In this document: piece by piece, positions 9,301 through 16,665 of the stretch
Numbering within the stretch: the first letter of the stretch is position 1
Layout of the letters: every line of letters begins with the position of its first letter
Assembly: GCF_004005945.1 (NCBI RefSeq)
Contig: NZ_SACS01000022.1
Span: 17,226-81,225, forward strand
Origin: Rheinheimera riviphila
Lineage (GTDB): Bacteria > Pseudomonadota > Gammaproteobacteria > Enterobacterales > Alteromonadaceae
DNA: 64,000 nucleotides
Direction of reading: 5' to 3'
Position numbers and translations under genes: made by a program
The notes under the pieces: generated by a model
Databases searched by the model: none
What the model was told of the DNA's origin: nothing
Seen by the model: the letters and a program-made list of their open reading frames with translations, nothing else

Positions 9301-10611
9301 TTGTTGTGGTGGTAATTGCGTAATCAGCTGTGGTTCACCCGACAGTTCGGCGCGGCCGAGTTGATAGGGGGCCATCACTGATAAGCGGCTGCTGCTGGCT
9401 AATTCGCCGCTCAGCGTATCTGCGACCGTCAGCGTGTCGCCATTAAAATTAAGCCAGGCGGTTTTGCTCAGTTGCAGTTGATCCTGACTTTGGGTGGCGC
9501 CGCGGCTTTGTTGTTCTAATTGCAGACTGCCACCAGCGCTCAGTTGATACAACGGATATTGCCGCCAGTGCTGTGGCGCCTGGGTTTGATTTGGGTCGAG
9601 GGCTGGTGCGCCGCTGATCCGCACGGTACGAAGTTCAGGTGCGGCAGCAAAGGCCAGAATTTCAGTGTCGGGCCATGGTGCTTTCGCTCCTGGTAGCGTC
9701 AGATTTGCGACAGGGGTAAAACTTTGACTGACCAGTTCAACCTGAAAACGACCTGGCTGCAATTGCAGTCGCAACTGACCATCGGCATTGAGCAAAGCCG
9801 GTAATTCACTGCTCAGTGTCAACGCCTGAAATGAGGGTAACAAGGCGCCGGATAATTCGATTTCACGGGAATTGCCGCTGACATCAAGTTGCAGCACTGT
9901 GGTGAGCCGCGCCGGAATATGATCTTCCAGCAGTCGAAACACCTGAATTTGCAATTGATCCTGCGCCAGATCGGCGCTTTGCTGAGCACTTGGCTGTAAC
10001 CAGAGCTGGCGTCCTAATCTTTTGGGCTGAGCGACCTTTTGCTGCTGCCACTGCAGTTGCAAAATGCCGCTTTGGGTTGGGATCTGCAGATATTCAGGCG
10101 CTTGCTGCCAGTCAAATTTGCCGGTTAATCGCCAGTTGCCATCAGTGAGCCAGATTTGCGGTTCACCATTGAGATCACGAATGGCCGGTGTGCTCTCTTC
10201 GTTCATCCCATTGCGGGCGACAACTTCTTGTGGCCAATGCCGTACATCGCCCGGCAAGGTGATCCAGCCTTGTTGAAATAACTGCAGATTGATGCTGAAT
10301 TCGGCACCGGCGGGGCTTGCCTCAATGCGGGTCTGACCCACCCATAAACATTGTTGCTCCTCACCATCCAGCCACGGACAAGGATGATTTGGATGCTTTG
10401 CCAGCACCCAGGCCTGCCAGGGTTGTAGTGCCGCTGGAATTTGCCCGGCAATAGTGCTGTTTTGCAGCTGACTGGTGGTGGATGTTTGGGCCAACGCCGA
10501 AAAGCTAAGTAAGCTGCTCATGAGCGATGCCAGCAGCACGCGGCTGAGCAAGTGTGATAATTTTTGCCAAAGCGGATGGTTAAATCTAAGAAATGCCACA
10601 ACAGCCAACAT
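6310..10611 (-). CDS. Giant membrane protein with two exported halves, function unknown
   Basis: The product is about 1433 residues. A signal peptide-like start ends SLLSFSALAQ, and is followed by a long Gln/Leu-rich beta-type region to about residue 500. A cluster of membrane helices lies at about 507-600. A Lys/Ala/Gln linker follows, then helices near 715-740 and an internal signal-like segment near 765-790 ending SPAFS. A second beta-type region follows, starting with a C-x3-C pair (PECLPQCSS, near residue 815), and the protein ends with about four helices after residue 1225. The two halves therefore have a similar layout. I do not recognise the family. ATG 10611 is chosen because AGGAAGG stands ten bases before it; the frame is open to 10692. 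Confidence 0.75.
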   Translation of the reverse strand: MLAVVAFLRFNHPLWQKLSHLLSRVLLASLMSSLLSFSALAQTSTTSQLQNSTIAGQIPAALQPWQAWVLAKHPNHPCPWLDGEEQQCLWVGQTRIEASPAGAEFSINLQLFQQGWITLPGDVRHWPQEVVARNGMNEESTPAIRDLNGEPQIWLTDGNWRLTGKFDWQQAPEYLQIPTQSGILQLQWQQQKVAQPKRLGRQLWLQPSAQQSADLAQDQLQIQVFRLLEDHIPARLTTVLQLDVSGNSREIELSGALLPSFQALTLSSELPALLNADGQLRLQLQPGRFQVELVSQSFTPVANLTLPGAKAPWPDTEILAFAAAPELRTVRISGAPALDPNQTQAPQHWRQYPLYQLSAGGSLQLEQQSRGATQSQDQLQLSKTAWLNFNGDTLTVADTLSGELASSSRLSVMAPYQLGRAELSGEPQLITQLPPQQPGVELRQNPLQLTTVSTVPLSASMPATLPVSGWQARFSNVEMQLQLPPGWSLFTATGADEIYGGYIQNWTLWDIFFVLLLTTACGRMFGWPLALLAFSCMLLLYQRADAPQWLWLVLVSLLALLKIASGRVLTWLQRASQLCAVMLLLLLLPFAIDQIRLAIYPQLEKPWHSIQYQNSANTDEQQGASYERAERQATAKMAQQEVAAAPPVASVAGAMSSVAVNEYQKLSKNLAEPLPTPSFAQDPTARIQTGPARPEWQWQTVTLRWQGPVLAEEQTQLYLVPAWLNRLGSLVTVLLALAFWWLLSRQLWAVDWKVLAQKPAPGSVSVSIQSLLPTLLPALLLLAATLSPSPAFSQSLPNAELLAELEQRLLKRPECLPQCSSISKLHLSANDDQVIVMLTLHSQQDTAWPLPVALHLLSQITLGQSPATLYSEDEQHWLLLPRGQHQLELKLEVGNISQLNLQFAQPWHQLTSQLQGWSLSLDTTHADDLPALIESRKQLQLQRTSKIATQQRLDPSQSSIAPVAVLTRRLQLGLEWQLHSTLERQGQSNASLQIALPLLPGETPISKQTVLDGKIQLQLAPDQYSVSWVSRLAKTDQLQLKAQLPLTAEDSAAQPQLTEVWQLAAGPQWHISSTGIAAIADATSPMPQLWRPWPGEQLQLQISQPPAITGDTITIHRALLSQQQGKRSAELRLVLDITASTAQTYTLQLPAAAEVTELQADGDLLPAPASTLLQLPIRPGTQQLSINWQQPSDSFWQHQTPQLHLGQAAGNIYLQLQLPPDRWLWAVQGPAIGPAILFWGMLLVVLGLAVVLARVIASPLTKRHWLLLFAGISTVSLWIPVLIALWLFSLSKRGQLQQPPIGVKGRLQQLSLLLLSLTAVGALLLAIPYGLLSQPDMHLTGNGSYLQNLQWYQDAATGELPVATSWSLPLWCYQLAMLLWSLWLATALVRWLPWAWRQLSAGGFWPAPASVIMATPVIDAEQKIADDDLSGKK

Positions 10612-10968
10612 GGGTGAATCCTTCCTGAGCATAAGGGCACTGCGTTGCCAGTGCCGGTTGATGTCACTAAGCAACCATAAGAACGCAACCATAATATAGC
10701 ATTGATTTTTATATAGATAACCAGATTGTTGGCGGTGATCGTTACTGGGAATTTACATTTTTTCGTGAAGCCTAATCAGAGTAGTGTCAGCGCACAGTTG
10801 TTATCTTTTAGAAAAGGTCTTGATTCAGGAATAACTGATGCAGCTCAGGTAGATGCAGCTAAGTTCGCTAAAAATAAGCGCATTAACCAGCTTTGTTCAA
10901 AAATATTCACTGGAATATAAAAATAAAATAGAGTACAAATGTGCGCTGAAATTTTCAGGTGCAGCCTT
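10612..10968. other. Intergenic region between divergent genes
   Basis: This 357-bp AT-rich stretch separates the giant membrane protein from the reductase/desaturase genes and must hold promoters for both. A 64-codon TTG-started frame at 10726-10920 has no ribosome-binding site; it could be a gene relic or chance. I see no clear operator palindrome for FabR- or DesT-type regulators. Confidence 0.4.
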
Positions 10969-12147
10969 ATGACGTCATTTTCGACCCCGCAACCCAAGCG
11001 GTTAAACCAACAGATCACCAAGAAATCCGCCACAGCTGCGGCCTTGTGGCAACAGTGCTGGCGTTGGTGTTGCCAAGTGGCGTTGGTGCAACCTTCGCTG
11101 CTCAGTTATCTCGAGCCGCTGATCCGGCTGGTGCGACCCACATTCCGGGCGCATGTAAGCCACGCCAAACTTGTGCAGATACAGCAGCACGGCAACTTCC
11201 TGCATCTGACGTTACGACCTGGCGGTCGTTGGCAGGGTTTTATTCCAGGGCAACATCTGCAATTGGTGCTGGAAATTAATGGCCGTGCTATCAGTCGTAC
11301 TTTTAGTATCAGCTCGTCACTGCAGCTGTTTTTAGAGCAAGGGCTGATCACACTGACCATTCAGCAGCAGCCACAAGGCGTGATCAGCAACCAGTTGCAG
11401 CAATTGTCTGAGCCGACAGCAGTTGTGTACTCGTTACCACAATTGCCGATCCACCTGAGTGCTGCACAGGGCTCTTTCACGCTTTCACAACACCAGCCGG
11501 CATTGCTACTAGCCGCTGGCTCAGGCATTACGCCGATCCACGCCATGTTAACGTCCATTACCCGGCTGACGCAGCCACTTCGGCTTATTTACAGTTATCG
11601 CGGTGCGGATCAGCTGCTGTTTGCTGAAAGTTGGCGGGAATTACAGCAAAAATTTCCGCTGTTGCAGGTACAACTTATTGATACCCAAAGTCGCGGCCGC
11701 GTCACAGTTGCCGAAGTGACAGCCTGGTTGTTTCAGCAACCGGATAGTCAGATTTATGTCTGCGGGCCCACTTCATTTAGCCAATCCTGGTTGCACCAGT
11801 TAGCGCTACTGAAGGTGCCGCCGGCGAATATCAAGCAGGAGTCTTTTGGTCTCGGGGCTTTGCGTCCAGAGAATGGCGCTCAAAGCTTACATCCCATCAG
11901 GGTAACTTTGGCCGCACAACAGCTGACCGTGCAAAGCGGCGACGGCAGTTTATTGCAAAGCCTGGAAGCGGCAGGTCTGGACCCGGCTTATGGCTGTCGA
12001 CGCGGCATCTGTATGCAGTGTCTTTGCCAGAAAAGTCAGGGGGTGGTGCGTAATCTGGTCACCGGCGAAACGTCGGATGCCGGACCAGGCCAAATCCAGT
12101 TATGTATCAGTCAGCCGCTTTCTGCGGTTGAACTGAACTTTGTTTGA
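10969..12147 (+). CDS. Flavodoxin/ferredoxin reductase with C-terminal 2Fe-2S domain, electron donor to the desaturase
   Basis: The roughly 392-residue protein has three parts. An FAD-binding barrel contains RTFSISS; an NAD(P)-binding domain contains AAGSGITPIHAM and YVCGPTSF; and a plant-type ferredoxin domain has the cluster ligands CRRGICMQC plus a final LC pair near the end. This layout matches reductases that pass electrons from NAD(P)H to membrane acyl-CoA desaturases, such as the Rv3230c/DesA3 pair. The next gene is such a desaturase, 76 bases downstream. ATG 10969 follows CAGGTG; the frame also opens at ATG 10939 without a clear ribosome-binding site. Confidence 0.88.
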   Translation: MTSFSTPQPKRLNQQITKKSATAAALWQQCWRWCCQVALVQPSLLSYLEPLIRLVRPTFRAHVSHAKLVQIQQHGNFLHLTLRPGGRWQGFIPGQHLQLVLEINGRAISRTFSISSSLQLFLEQGLITLTIQQQPQGVISNQLQQLSEPTAVVYSLPQLPIHLSAAQGSFTLSQHQPALLLAAGSGITPIHAMLTSITRLTQPLRLIYSYRGADQLLFAESWRELQQKFPLLQVQLIDTQSRGRVTVAEVTAWLFQQPDSQIYVCGPTSFSQSWLHQLALLKVPPANIKQESFGLGALRPENGAQSLHPIRVTLAAQQLTVQSGDGSLLQSLEAAGLDPAYGCRRGICMQCLCQKSQGVVRNLVTGETSDAGPGQIQLCISQPLSAVELNFV

Positions 12148-12223
12148 ACGTGCTTTCTAACGGTCGCAATGACCACAGGCGAGCCGCTAAAAATGTGCAG
12201 AATTTAATCTCGGAATAAGCAGA

Positions 12224-13414
12224 ATGAACGATCAACAACAGCAATATAAGCAGCAAGATCAAAGGCAACAAACAGCAGTAGAAAATGCGGTAGCAGCGGG
12301 GCAAGTGTGCTCGCATTCAGATGACCGGCATTTTAGCGAAGCACAGGCCAGTGCGCTGGCGGCCGATTTAGATGCGCTGGCCGATAAAACCCGTGCTGAA
12401 GTGGGCGTTGCTGATAGTCAATATCTGCTGCGAATATTACAAATCCAGCGGCTAGCGGCGATCAGTGGCCGCATCTTGCTGGTCGCAGGTTTTTGGTCGG
12501 CCTGGTGGTGGGTATTTGGCGTGCTGCTGTTGGCGTTGGCGAAAATTCTCGACAACATGGAAATTGGCCACAACGTATTACATGGTCAGTATGATTTTAT
12601 GAATCATCCGTACCTGAATTCCCGCACTTTTGAGTGGGATATCGCCTGCGATGCTAAATCCTGGCAACGCACCCACAATTTTGAACATCACACCTACACC
12701 AATGTCATTGGTAAAGACCGCGATTTTGGCTACGGCCTGTTGCGGCTGAGTGATGATTTTCGCTGGCGGTTGCAAAATAGCTGGCAAATTGTGACCTATT
12801 TTATGCTCAGTACGCTGTTTCAGTGGGGCGTGTCGTACCATGAAATGGCGGCAGAACGGGTGTTTTTCGGCCGGAAAAAAGCAGGACGGGTGGCGCAAGT
12901 GACGGATGCTGAACTGAAAAAAGCCTTTTTTGGCAAAGGTGGCCGGCAGCTACTGAAAGACTATTTGCTGTTTCCACTGTTAGCAGGTCCAATGTTTTTG
13001 CCAGTGTTGTTGGGTAATTTCCTGGCGAATTTACTGCGGAACTGGTGGACGTCGACCATCATCTTTTGTGGCCATTTCACCGCGCAAGTGCATATTTTTA
13101 AGCCCGAAGTGTGTGAAAACGAAAGCCGCGGCCATTGGTATTACCGGCAAATGCTGGGCTCGTCGAATTTCAGCGGGCCACATTGGTTTCATATTTTATC
13201 CGGACATTTAAGTTGTCAGATTGAACACCATCTGTTTCCGGATTTACCTGCTTATCGTTATTTACAACTAGCGCCACAGGTTGCAGCGATCGCCAACAAA
13301 CACGGAATTCCATATCACAGTGGCAGTTTTGTCCGGCAGTACCTGAGTGTGCTGCAACGAATTCTGCGTTATTCGGTGCCGGGGAGCCAGCGACAAGTTG
13401 CCACCACCTTATAA
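12224..13414 (+). CDS. Membrane fatty acid (acyl-CoA) desaturase
   Basis: The 396-residue protein carries the three histidine boxes of membrane desaturases: GHNVLHG, HNFEHHTY and QIEHHLF, with membrane helices between them (for example ILLVAGFWSAWWWVFGVLLL). The Gln in place of the first His of box three is common in front-end and DesA3-like enzymes. It should introduce a double bond into acyl chains at the inner membrane, using electrons from the preceding reductase. The first 30 residues are Gln-rich and dispensable-looking. Downstream lies a hairpin terminator. Confidence 0.9.
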   Translation: MNDQQQQYKQQDQRQQTAVENAVAAGQVCSHSDDRHFSEAQASALAADLDALADKTRAEVGVADSQYLLRILQIQRLAAISGRILLVAGFWSAWWWVFGVLLLALAKILDNMEIGHNVLHGQYDFMNHPYLNSRTFEWDIACDAKSWQRTHNFEHHTYTNVIGKDRDFGYGLLRLSDDFRWRLQNSWQIVTYFMLSTLFQWGVSYHEMAAERVFFGRKKAGRVAQVTDAELKKAFFGKGGRQLLKDYLLFPLLAGPMFLPVLLGNFLANLLRNWWTSTIIFCGHFTAQVHIFKPEVCENESRGHWYYRQMLGSSNFSGPHWFHILSGHLSCQIEHHLFPDLPAYRYLQLAPQVAAIANKHGIPYHSGSFVRQYLSVLQRILRYSVPGSQRQVATTL

Positions 13415-13447
13415 ACATCTGGATATTTAGCAACCACACCTAACCAG

Positions 13448-13476
13448 TTTGCCGGTAGCAAATCTACCGGCGCAAA
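13448..13476 (+). terminator. Hairpin after the desaturase gene
   Basis: An inverted repeat of tttgccggtag against ctaccggcgcaaa, with a 5-base loop, begins 34 bases after the desaturase stop. One base bulges in the 3' arm. No long T tract follows, so termination strength is uncertain. Confidence 0.6.
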
Positions 13477-13590
13477 AAACCTGATAGAAACTTGATATTT
13501 CGGTTTTTCAGTTGATTTTTCACTGGTAGGACTTTCGCAATGTCGCTAGTATCAAGTGCGATGTAAAGCAGCCAGATAGGAAGGTTGGCG

Positions 13591-14043
13591 ATGAATTATT
13601 ACTCTGGATTTTTATTAGGCTTGATGCTGATTTGTTCAAGTCTGTTTTATGGGTTGGCATTAACCAACAACGACAAAAAATATCAACCGGTGAGTTCTGT
13701 GCTCGACGGCACCTGGCGTTTGGTATCAACCCGGGTGCTGACACCTGATGGTAAGTTATTGTCGGAAAAGGATGCAACCCAGTTGCAGTCGATCAAAGTG
13801 GTCGCCAATCAGCACTTCAGTTTTGTCAGTAAAACCACGACCGGTGAACTGTTGCAGGCCGCCGCCGGTAGGTTTGAACTGGCGCAAAACCGCTATTCAG
13901 AATCGATTGAATTATCGGCCGTTGCACAGGAACAAACACCGCAGCATTATGAATGGCGCTTGGAACAAGGCCTTTGGTATCAGCGCAGTGAAGCTCAGCA
14001 GCAGGTTGTGGAGCAGGTTTGGCAGCTGGTAGAAGCAATTTGA
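13591..14043 (+). CDS. Small exported/membrane-anchored protein with lipocalin-like domain
   Basis: The 150-residue product begins with a hydrophobic segment (GFLLGLMLICSSLFYGLAL). A domain starting DGTWRLVSTRVLTPDGK follows, with a beta-rich pattern seen in lipocalin-like DUF families (calycin-type barrels). It is probably tethered to, or secreted across, the inner membrane. ATG 13591 follows AGGAAGG. No partner gene is evident and the ligand is unknown. Confidence 0.65.
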   Translation: MNYYSGFLLGLMLICSSLFYGLALTNNDKKYQPVSSVLDGTWRLVSTRVLTPDGKLLSEKDATQLQSIKVVANQHFSFVSKTTTGELLQAAAGRFELAQNRYSESIELSAVAQEQTPQHYEWRLEQGLWYQRSEAQQQVVEQVWQLVEAI

Positions 14044-14126
14044 AACAACAAGCCGTTCGGACACAATACTAATTTGGAAAATATGCACTAAGCTTGCTTT
14101 GGATAGACTAAACCAAGAGGCAGCAT

Positions 14127-14999
14127 ATGAAAATTCTAACCCTCCTCTCGTGCATCACGCTGGTTTTATTACAAATTGGTTGTAAGCCAGCGCCTGTACC
14201 CCCGTCAGCTCCTGCTGATGCAGCGACCACCCCGGTCACCGAAACCGCTCCGGCACCTACCGCGCAACCTGCGGTCACACCACCTGAACCTGTGGCGCAA
14301 GCCTGTGTGTTAAAACTCGGCTTTGAAGCCTGGGAACCCTACCAATATGTCGGTATGGATCAAAAACCAGCGGGTCTTGATATCGAACTGGTGCAAGCAG
14401 TTGCCACCAAAATGAATTGTGAAATTACCCCGCAACAGGGCACCTGGGTTGATCTGATTGCCGGTTTAAAAGCCGGAGAAATAGATATGTTGCTTGGCGC
14501 TTCGAAAACGGCCGCCCGGGAGGAATACGCATTTTTCTCCGAACCCTACCGTAAAGAGCAGTTTGTACTTTTTGTGCGGGCAGCGGAAGTTGCCGGTCTG
14601 CCGCAAAATACCATGACCGATTTTCTGAGCGCAGGTAAAAAGCTTGGCATTGTCAGCGAGTATTATTACGGTGAAGAATTGGCGCAGCTTTATAGTGACG
14701 ACAAACTCAAAACCAATTTTGTGGAAGCCTCGTTGAGCGAACTGAATCTGGCTCGACTGATCGATGAAGAAATTGACGGTATGCTGGAAGATCGGTTTGT
14801 GGCGGCATCGATGCTCAGACGCAAAGGGCTGGACAAAATGGTCAGTCCGCACAGCATCACACTGGGTGACAACGATGTGTATGTCATGTTCAGTAAAACA
14901 ACGGTCGCTGATACCAAAGTTGGCGCCTTTAATGCCGCGATGGCAGCGATCCGTCAGAACGGCGAATACGACGCTATTATGGCGCGCTATCAGCAGTAG
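14127..14999 (+). CDS. Lipoprotein extracellular solute-binding protein (family 3)
   Basis: The 290-residue product has a lipobox (LLQIGC, Cys at residue 19), a Pro/Ala/Thr-rich linker to about residue 58, and then a type-II periplasmic binding fold. That fold shows LKLGFEAWEPYQYVG, GLDIELVQAVATKM, and an AGLKAGEIDML segment followed by S-K-T-A-x-R, which are typical of the amino-acid-binding SBP_bac_3 family. No ABC permease or ATPase is adjacent, so it may feed a distant transporter or act as a sensor. Confidence 0.85.
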   Translation: MKILTLLSCITLVLLQIGCKPAPVPPSAPADAATTPVTETAPAPTAQPAVTPPEPVAQACVLKLGFEAWEPYQYVGMDQKPAGLDIELVQAVATKMNCEITPQQGTWVDLIAGLKAGEIDMLLGASKTAAREEYAFFSEPYRKEQFVLFVRAAEVAGLPQNTMTDFLSAGKKLGIVSEYYYGEELAQLYSDDKLKTNFVEASLSELNLARLIDEEIDGMLEDRFVAASMLRRKGLDKMVSPHSITLGDNDVYVMFSKTTVADTKVGAFNAAMAAIRQNGEYDAIMARYQQ

Positions 15000-15008
15000 C
15001 GAAGGATG

Positions 15009-15047
15009 CTGGCGGTTGTTGACAACGATGTTGTCAAACGCTGCCAG
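15009..15047. terminator. Hairpin between the solute-binding protein gene and mutH
   Basis: An 18-base inverted repeat (ctggcggttgttgacaac against gttgtcaaacgctgccag) has a 3-base loop and three mismatches or wobble pairs. It lies between two convergent genes and could terminate both. Confidence 0.6.
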
Positions 15048-15064
15048 CGTCTGCTCATTGCGGA

Positions 15065-15733
15065 TCAGATCCCAAACTGCCGTTGCAGGATTTCTGCTGT
15101 AAAATTGGCTTTTAGATAAAAGCCACGGGGCAAGGTCTGAATGGGCTGGCCGTCGCTGCCAACAGCTGCGGTCAGTGCTTTGGCATTGGCGGCTTTGGGT
15201 CTGAGTTGCAGCACCTTACCGTGCGCGCCGCGGATCTCATTGATACCGCCGAGCACTATCAGCTCCATCAGTTCTTCCCAGTCTTGCTGCAATAAACGTT
15301 GTTGCTGCGGATCCGGCTGCCACAAAAAAGCTGAACCTATCACTCGCTCTGCCAATGGCAAACGACGCTCCGCCCACACCGGTACCCACAACACTTGCTG
15401 TAACTTGCGGCAAACCCAAGAGTCCTGCCAGCGTTGCAGGCTCAGATCGGTCAGTGCGGCGACACAAACGTAGGTACTTTCCAGTGGTTTGCCGCTGCTG
15501 TCGACCGGCAGGGTTTTGAGTTCAATCCCCAGCTGCGGAAAATCCGGCTCCGCTTTGGAACCACTGCTGGCGCCTAATGCCTGCTCCAGCATTTGCCCGA
15601 CCATGCCTTTATCGCGTTTCAGATCCTGGGGCAAGGTCAGCGCCAAATTGGCGGCTACTTCGCCAAGCGTCAGACCCGCTAATTGCTGGGCGCGGTACAT
15701 TAATTCAGCAACATTAACCGGGGGCAAAATCAT
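15065..15733 (-). CDS. mutH: DNA mismatch repair endonuclease MutH
   Basis: MutH nicks the unmethylated strand at hemimethylated GATC sites during methyl-directed mismatch repair, activated by MutS and MutL. The 222-residue length fits the family. The catalytic Asp, Glu and Lys are visible in EPDFPQLGIELKTLPVD, and a GSKAE motif lies just before. Other conserved stretches are FLWQPDPQQQ and the C-terminal PRGFYLKANFT. ATG 15733 follows AGG and is preferred over the upstream GTG at 15742. Confidence 0.96.
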   Translation of the reverse strand: MILPPVNVAELMYRAQQLAGLTLGEVAANLALTLPQDLKRDKGMVGQMLEQALGASSGSKAEPDFPQLGIELKTLPVDSSGKPLESTYVCVAALTDLSLQRWQDSWVCRKLQQVLWVPVWAERRLPLAERVIGSAFLWQPDPQQQRLLQQDWEELMELIVLGGINEIRGAHGKVLQLRPKAANAKALTAAVGSDGQPIQTLPRGFYLKANFTAEILQRQFGI

Positions 15734-15812
15734 TGGCAGCACCTATGCAATAACTATCGGCAAACTAACATTTTTTTCGGGCTTTGACTGGTTATTTTAT
15801 CGGCAATCCAAC

Positions 15813-16018
15813 TTATGCACAGTGTGTGCGCCAGTGTAATGAAGGTGATGTTTGCCTAACCTAATGATAAACATCTATAAATTTATAATTCATTGCAGCT
15901 GCTAGCCACTGTTTCAAAAGTTATTCATGGATAAGAACAAGGATGTGCACAGTTTTATCTACAACTCCTGTGTAGAAGTGCACAATGGGTGACTGTATAT
16001 TTACTGAACTGTGGATAA
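15813..16018. promoter_or_regulatory. mutH-rppH intergenic region with DnaA-box-like sites
   Basis: The 392 bases between the divergent mutH and rppH genes hold no gene. They contain TTATGCACA at 15813-15821 and, on the minus strand, a perfect TTATCCACA at 16010-16018. A one-mismatch TTATCTACA lies at 15955-15963 and a palindromic TTATTCATGGATAA at 15921-15934. A GTGCAC pair with inner TCTACA/TGTAGA (about 15945-15983) forms an inverted repeat, and ACTTTTGCAAA is directly repeated after 16018. DnaA binding is inferred from the consensus TTATNCACA. Confidence 0.45.
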
Positions 16019-16125
16019 CTTTTGCAAACCACTTTTGCAAAGCCACTGCCAAATACCGTTTGCCGTGGCAGCGACTTTGTGAAAGAATCTTTTCACAAGC
16101 TGCTGTAAATTAGCTAGAGGTTAGT

Positions 16126-16638
16126 GTGATCGATGCCGAAGGTTTTCGGGCCAATGTCGGCATAGTGATTTGTAATCACCAGGGACAGGTGTTTTGGGCT
16201 CGCAGATATGGACAACATTCCTGGCAATACCCGCAGGGTGGCATAGACGACGGTGAATCACCGGAGCAAGCCATGTATCGTGAGTTAAATGAAGAAGTTG
16301 GTTTATCGCCCGCTGATGTAGAAATAGTGGCAGTCACCAAACATTGGCTGAGATATAAACTTCCAAAACGTTTAATTCGTCGCGATTCAAACCCGGTATG
16401 TATCGGTCAGAAGCAAAAATGGTTTTTATTGCGTCTGACCTGCAAGGACGAAGATGTTAATCTGCTAAAAACTACACACCCGGAATTTGATGACTGGCGT
16501 TGGGTCAGTTATTGGTATCCAGTGCGTCAGGTCGTTGCTTTTAAACGGGAAGTTTACCGTAAAGTAATGAAAGAGTTTGCCCCGGTCGCTTTGCCGTTTA
16601 TTCGTCGTGAAGTTAAAAAAAGTAATGGGGTGAGGTAA
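16126..16638 (+). CDS. rppH: RNA 5'-pyrophosphohydrolase RppH
   Basis: RppH removes pyrophosphate from the 5' end of primary transcripts and so starts RNase E-dependent mRNA decay. The 170-residue protein shows the full Nudix box in [20 protein letters not shown] plus VGL, and the N-terminal [17 protein letters not shown] typical of RppH. The start is a GTG at 16126 behind AGAGG. It is followed by ptsP 27 bases later, the usual gammaproteobacterial order. Confidence 0.96.
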   Translation: MIDAEGFRANVGIVICNHQGQVFWARRYGQHSWQYPQGGIDDGESPEQAMYRELNEEVGLSPADVEIVAVTKHWLRYKLPKRLIRRDSNPVCIGQKQKWFLLRLTCKDEDVNLLKTTHPEFDDWRWVSYWYPVRQVVAFKREVYRKVMKEFAPVALPFIRREVKKSNGVR

Positions 16639-16645
16639 CTCACCC
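16628..16645 (+). other. Hairpin spanning the rppH stop codon
   Basis: A perfect 7-bp stem (gggtgag / ctcaccc) with a GTAA loop overlaps the rppH stop TAA (16636-16638) and lies 20 bases before the ptsP start. No T tract follows. It could stabilise the rppH mRNA end or tune ptsP expression; this is inference. Confidence 0.4.
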
Positions 16646-16665
16646 TGTGACATCAAGGGGTCGTT

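Noticed and set aside
10726..10920. 64-codon frame between the giant membrane protein and the reductase
   Set aside because: TTG start, no ribosome-binding site, no recognised similarity. Possibly a relic, not supportable as a gene.
15734..16125. Chromosomal origin of replication
   Set aside because: DnaA-like boxes are present, but there is no dnaA, dnaN, gidA/mnmG or rpmH neighbour and no AT-rich 13-mer array, so I call it only a regulatory region.
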